From Paradesertivirga mongoliensis (GTDB taxonomy: Bacteria > Bacteroidota > Bacteroidia > Sphingobacteriales > Sphingobacteriaceae), in contig NZ_JAFMZO010000004.1 in NCBI RefSeq assembly GCF_024436395.1, forward strand, positions 434,001-498,000: a DNA stretch of 64,000 bases, written 5' to 3'. The notes beneath the pieces are model-generated. The model was given only the letters and a program-made list of their open reading frames with translations, was not told the origin of the DNA and ran no database searches. The translations under genes were made by a program, and so were the position numbers. Shown here piece after piece: positions 60,930 to 64,000 of this stretch; the first letter of the stretch is position 1; each line of letters begins with the position of its first letter.

Positions 60930-63482
60930 TTTCATGGAACTTAAAGCCGATTTCAGATCGGTTTTTTCTTTTGTGATATCTTTCCAGAGGTCTCCACTAT
61001 CCTGAATTCGTTTTAAGGTATTGAAAATGGTAAAGACTTTTATGTTTAGCTGTTCATTCACTTCGTCCCAATCGAGTGGCGTTGATACAGTTGCTCCGGG
61101 TTTTGGCCGGGCCGAGTAAGGCGCCGCAATCGTTTGTCCTCTGCGGTTTTGCAGAAAATCGAGATATATTTTGTTTTTCCTTTTGGAAGGACTGCGCTCC
61201 AGGCTGGTGGTTTCCGGATGATGTTTCATGATCATTTGCCCCAGGTAGTGTATAAAATCTTTGATTATATCGTAATCATACTGCTGCCCTACATGGATAA
61301 ATATATGGAGTCCTCTCGAGCCGGAAGTTTTTATCCATGGCTTAATTCCCATCTGGGTTAAAAGTTCTTTCGCTGTTAATGCAACCCGTACTACTTCAGT
61401 AAAATCATCTACATCATTCGGGTCGAGATCCATTACTGCAAAAACAGGATTTTCAGCCTTTTTGTAGGTGCTTAGCCATGGATTGATTTCGATGCAGCCT
61501 AAATTCGCCATCCAAAGAAGGGTAGGGAGGTCGTTGCAGATCAGATAGTCAATATCTTTATCGTTGCTTTCGGAATACATGGGCTGATATTGGATCCAAT
61601 CCGGAATTTGATCGGTATCCAGATCCTTCTGAAAGAAATTGGGCGCATCAATCCCGTTAGGGTGCCGGTTCAAAGAAAGCGGCCGGTCTTTCAGGAAGGG
61701 CAGGATATAGTTGGATACAGACCGGTAATATTCGATTAGTTGCCCCTTTGTAATTCCTTCTTTTTTCCAGTATAGTTTATTCAGGTTGGTAAGCTTAAGG
61801 GTTTTTTTACCGTAAACCTCTTCTTTATCATTGAGGCTTTCCTGCGTGTTTGAATTGGCGCCTTTTTCCTTCGTTGTTTTCATTCTGGTAGTCTTAGAGG
61901 GTGCCCGGGATGTTTCGGGAATCTCCTGTTGTACTTCATTGTTTCCTTTATCGTAACGCAAACCTTTAAAAACCGGATGCCGTAAATGTTTATCGCCGGT
62001 CCATTCTGAAAAAGTTACCTCGCAAACCAGCTCGGGTATAATCCAGGTAATTGTCCGCTCGTTCGGAACCTTCTGCCGCACTGGTTTTGTGTCGCTCGCC
62101 AGAGCGTTCATCTTGCTGTAAACTTCTTTTAGTGTGGTTTCGTTGAATCCGGTGCCACAATTTCCAATATAAACGAGCTCTTTTTGTTCATACATAGCCA
62201 ATACCAGAGAGCCGAAATACTTTCGGCTCCCTGCAGGTTTGGAATAGCCAATTATAATGGCTTCCTGGGAATTTTGCAGTTTAAACTTAAGCCATCGGTC
62301 AGAGCGCTTATTACTTTCATAAGTACTTGAACCATCTTTTGCAATGATTCCTTCCCAGCCGTTTTCTTCAGCTTCTGCGAAGAGTTTTATTCCTGTTTTT
62401 TCAATATGTTCGCTGTAAATGATCAAGGGGTTAGCGAGTTGCTCAACTAATACCTTCAAAAGCTGTTTTCGCTTAATCAGTTCCAGCTGACGAAGATCGT
62501 GGCCATTTAAAGCGAGCAAATCAAACGCATAATATTTTAGGGTAACCTGCTTGCTTTTTGTAGCGTAATTCTGAAGATTTTGGAAGTCGCTTTTTCCGCT
62601 GTCATCTTCGGCTACCAGTTCACCATCCAGTACAGCATCGGTTTTGATTTGCTTCAGCGCATTTATGATATTTCTATATTTATGACTAAAGTCAATGCCG
62701 TTTCTCGATATCAGTTTTACTTCGCTGCCGGCATATGCAATAGCCCGGTAACCATCAAGTTTCTTCTCGTAAATCCATCGTTCATCATCAAAAACATCGG
62801 CCGAGAGTTTAGCCAGCATAGGTTTGTAACTAATTTCTTTAGATGGTTTATCCTTAATAACCGGCGTTTTTTCGATAATCTTTTCTGTAGCGATTGCAGC
62901 AGAATTTGATTGCTTTTTTGTTTTGCGTGCAAGGCCCTCTTTTTTAATTTTATCGGAAACCAGTTCTTCGCTATCAAAGTTTTTATCCGTAGAAAATTCG
63001 TCTTTATGTTTTATCAGCAGCCAGGCGTTATCTTCACTGTTTTTAAGTTTAATTAGGGCAAATTCACCGTTCAGTATACGGCCATGAAGCCGGAATTTCA
63101 AATCGCCGGAGTTTAAGCCCTTTTTTAAAGCAGTCTCGCCCGAAGTGCCATCAATAGCTTCATAAGTTCCTTCATCAAAGATGGTTACCACACCAGCGCC
63201 GTAATTCCCTTCCGGGATTGTCCCTTCAAAAGTGCGATACGAGTAGGGGTGATCCTCTACCATCATCGCTAACCGTTTGTCTTTCGGATTTAACGACGGT
63301 CCTTTAGGAACGGCCCAGCTTTTTAAAACACCATCCAGTTCTAACCTGAAATCATAATGCAGCCGGGAAGCGTGATGTCTTTGAACAACAAAGCGTAAAC
63401 TACCCTTAGAAGTGTTTTTGTTGGCTTTCGGTTCCGGAGTATTGGAAAACGTACGTTTCTTATTATACTCTGTAAGGCCCAT
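60927..63482 (-). CDS. ligD: DNA ligase D (multidomain NHEJ enzyme)
   Basis: An 851-residue LigD. Domain order is phosphoesterase (residues 25-190: 'HHASRLHYDFRLELDGVLKSWAVPKG', 'EGTIPEGNYGAG'), ATP-dependent ligase (about 215-520, with Lys241 in 'YEKKLDGYRAIAY' as the adenylated Lys), and polymerase/primase (about 560-851: 'LYWKKEGITKGQLIEYYRSVSNYILPFLKDRPLSLNRHPNG', 'VMDLDPND' with the catalytic Asp pair, 'TSGSRGLHIFIH'). This is the PE-LIG-POL order seen in Bacteroidota, unlike the mycobacterial POL-PE-LIG. It mends double-strand breaks by non-homologous end joining with Ku, encoded 3 bases upstream. Confidence 0.96.
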   Translation of the reverse strand: MGLTEYNKKRTFSNTPEPKANKNTSKGSLRFVVQRHHASRLHYDFRLELDGVLKSWAVPKGPSLNPKDKRLAMMVEDHPYSYRTFEGTIPEGNYGAGVVTIFDEGTYEAIDGTSGETALKKGLNSGDLKFRLHGRILNGEFALIKLKNSEDNAWLLIKHKDEFSTDKNFDSEELVSDKIKKEGLARKTKKQSNSAAIATEKIIEKTPVIKDKPSKEISYKPMLAKLSADVFDDERWIYEKKLDGYRAIAYAGSEVKLISRNGIDFSHKYRNIINALKQIKTDAVLDGELVAEDDSGKSDFQNLQNYATKSKQVTLKYYAFDLLALNGHDLRQLELIKRKQLLKVLVEQLANPLIIYSEHIEKTGIKLFAEAEENGWEGIIAKDGSSTYESNKRSDRWLKFKLQNSQEAIIIGYSKPAGSRKYFGSLVLAMYEQKELVYIGNCGTGFNETTLKEVYSKMNALASDTKPVRQKVPNERTITWIIPELVCEVTFSEWTGDKHLRHPVFKGLRYDKGNNEVQQEIPETSRAPSKTTRMKTTKEKGANSNTQESLNDKEEVYGKKTLKLTNLNKLYWKKEGITKGQLIEYYRSVSNYILPFLKDRPLSLNRHPNGIDAPNFFQKDLDTDQIPDWIQYQPMYSESNDKDIDYLICNDLPTLLWMANLGCIEINPWLSTYKKAENPVFAVMDLDPNDVDDFTEVVRVALTAKELLTQMGIKPWIKTSGSRGLHIFIHVGQQYDYDIIKDFIHYLGQMIMKHHPETTSLERSPSKRKNKIYLDFLQNRRGQTIAAPYSARPKPGATVSTPLDWDEVNEQLNIKVFTIFNTLKRIQDSGDLWKDITKEKTDLKSALSSMK

Positions 63483-63485
63483 GGG

Positions 63486-64000
63486 CTAAGCTCCTTTCTT
63501 GGTGTTAAGGCTTTGCATCAGTTGGTCAAACAGATTATCATCAGACGCTTTCTGTGGTTTAAGTTTTTTGATAGTTGGACGCTTTCCTTTGGCTTTAGCC
63601 TCGATAATTTTCATTAATTCATGATGGTATTCATCTTTGAACTTATCAATTTCGAATTTACTGCTATATTGGTTCACCAGGGCCAAACCCATATCAAGTT
63701 CCTTTTTGTTTACAGAAACGTCATCCGGCGTAAGTATCTCTTCCGACGAACGAATCTCTTCTGCAAAGCGAATTTTAGTAATGACGATAACTTTGTCTAC
63801 CGGATGAATAATACATAGGTTTTCTGTGCTTCGCAGTACAAAACGGGCCAAACCAGCTTTTTTAGATTTTTTCAGCGATTGCAGAAGCAGGGCGTAGGCT
63901 TTTCGCCCCTGAGTTTCTGGTTCAGAATAATAAGAAGTTTCGTAATACATTGGGTTTACTTCATCAATGTTCACGAAACTCTCAATCTCAATCATTTTGC
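63486..64000 (-). CDS. ku: Ku protein, 3' part (truncated by the window edge)
   Basis: The last 169+ residues of a bacterial Ku protein; the frame stays open to the edge, so the N-terminus (about 90-100 residues of a 260-residue protein) lies beyond 64000. Visible parts: 'IEIESFVNIDEVNPMYYETSYYSEPETQGRKAYALLLQSLKKSKKAGLARFVLRSTENLCIIHP', which is the Ku core bridge, then a C-terminal tail rich in Lys ('KIIEAKAKGKRPTIKKLKP'). It forms the homodimeric ring that threads on DNA ends and recruits LigD, encoded 3 bases downstream. Confidence 0.95.
   Translation of the reverse strand, partial: KMIEIESFVNIDEVNPMYYETSYYSEPETQGRKAYALLLQSLKKSKKAGLARFVLRSTENLCIIHPVDKVIVITKIRFAEEIRSSEEILTPDDVSVNKKELDMGLALVNQYSSKFEIDKFKDEYHHELMKIIEAKAKGKRPTIKKLKPQKASDDNLFDQLMQSLNTKKGA

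Noticed and set aside
1..64000. tRNA, rRNA, CRISPR, prophage or insertion sequence
   Set aside because: No cloverleaf-like sequence, direct-repeat array, transposase, integrase or phage structural gene was seen by reading; a tRNAscan or CRISPR finder run would be decisive.

Overview
The window looks like chromosomal DNA of a Bacteroidota, most likely a Sphingobacteriaceae member (Pedobacter-like). The grounds are repeated TAnnTTTG-type promoter boxes, a type IX secretion plug homologue, GldC, a TonB-dependent receptor with an N-terminal carboxypeptidase-like domain, a serC-serA-DUF1015 cluster and the family content generally. No 16S rRNA or other species-level marker is present, so the genus is inference. 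Nearly all of it is ordinary core genome: I see no prophage, insertion sequence, CRISPR array, tRNA or rRNA.

Layout. 0-8.4 kb: SDR oxidoreductase, PH-domain protein, CorA, RRM RNA-binding protein, secreted NTF2-like protein, D-2-hydroxyacid dehydrogenase, phosphohexomutase, EVE protein, hotdog thioesterase. 8.4-22.7 kb: T9SS plug protein, ABC-F ATPase, valS, an HsdR-N-like nuclease-fold protein beside holA, dihydroorotase, DEAD-box helicase, gldC, ogt. 22.7-30 kb: cytochrome c maturation genes (ccmB, ccmC, ccmD-like, ccmE, ccmF) interrupted by a methyltransferase and a glutamate dehydrogenase. 30-38.6 kb: DUF2520 protein, a ferredoxin-iscX pair, kdsC-like phosphatase, maf, Ppx/GppA, a two-gene ABC exporter, a single-domain response regulator, ddl, a thioesterase and a degenerate BLUF protein. 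38.6-50.2 kb: rpsO-pnp, a CBM48-like protein, DUF4202, rpe-TonB receptor, serC-serA-DUF1015-histone deacetylase-like cluster, ppnP. 50.2-64 kb: MATE exporter, AlbA_2 protein, DUF4442 protein, a small lipoprotein, MFS transporter, hemF, gyrA, two TPR proteins, and a Ku-LigD end-joining operon cut by the window edge.

Functional threads. Haem and cytochrome c: hemF plus the ccm genes; CcmE carries a CxxxY motif in place of HxxxY, pointing to a variant (System I*-like) pathway. Fe-S: ferredoxin with IscX but no isc core nearby. DNA maintenance: holA, gyrA, ogt, Ku, LigD. Serine synthesis: serC and serA followed by a DUF1015 protein with a DGHHR motif like that of ParB/SerK-fold proteins.

The most interesting observations are the CxxxY CcmE, the BLUF-like protein lacking all the photochemical residues, a recurrent promoter placement that predicts leaderless mRNAs, the DUF1015 motif next to serine genes, a 46-residue membrane ORF convergent with ccmB, and intergenic inverted repeats before gyrA. 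I did not find a convincing wholly new multi-gene system.
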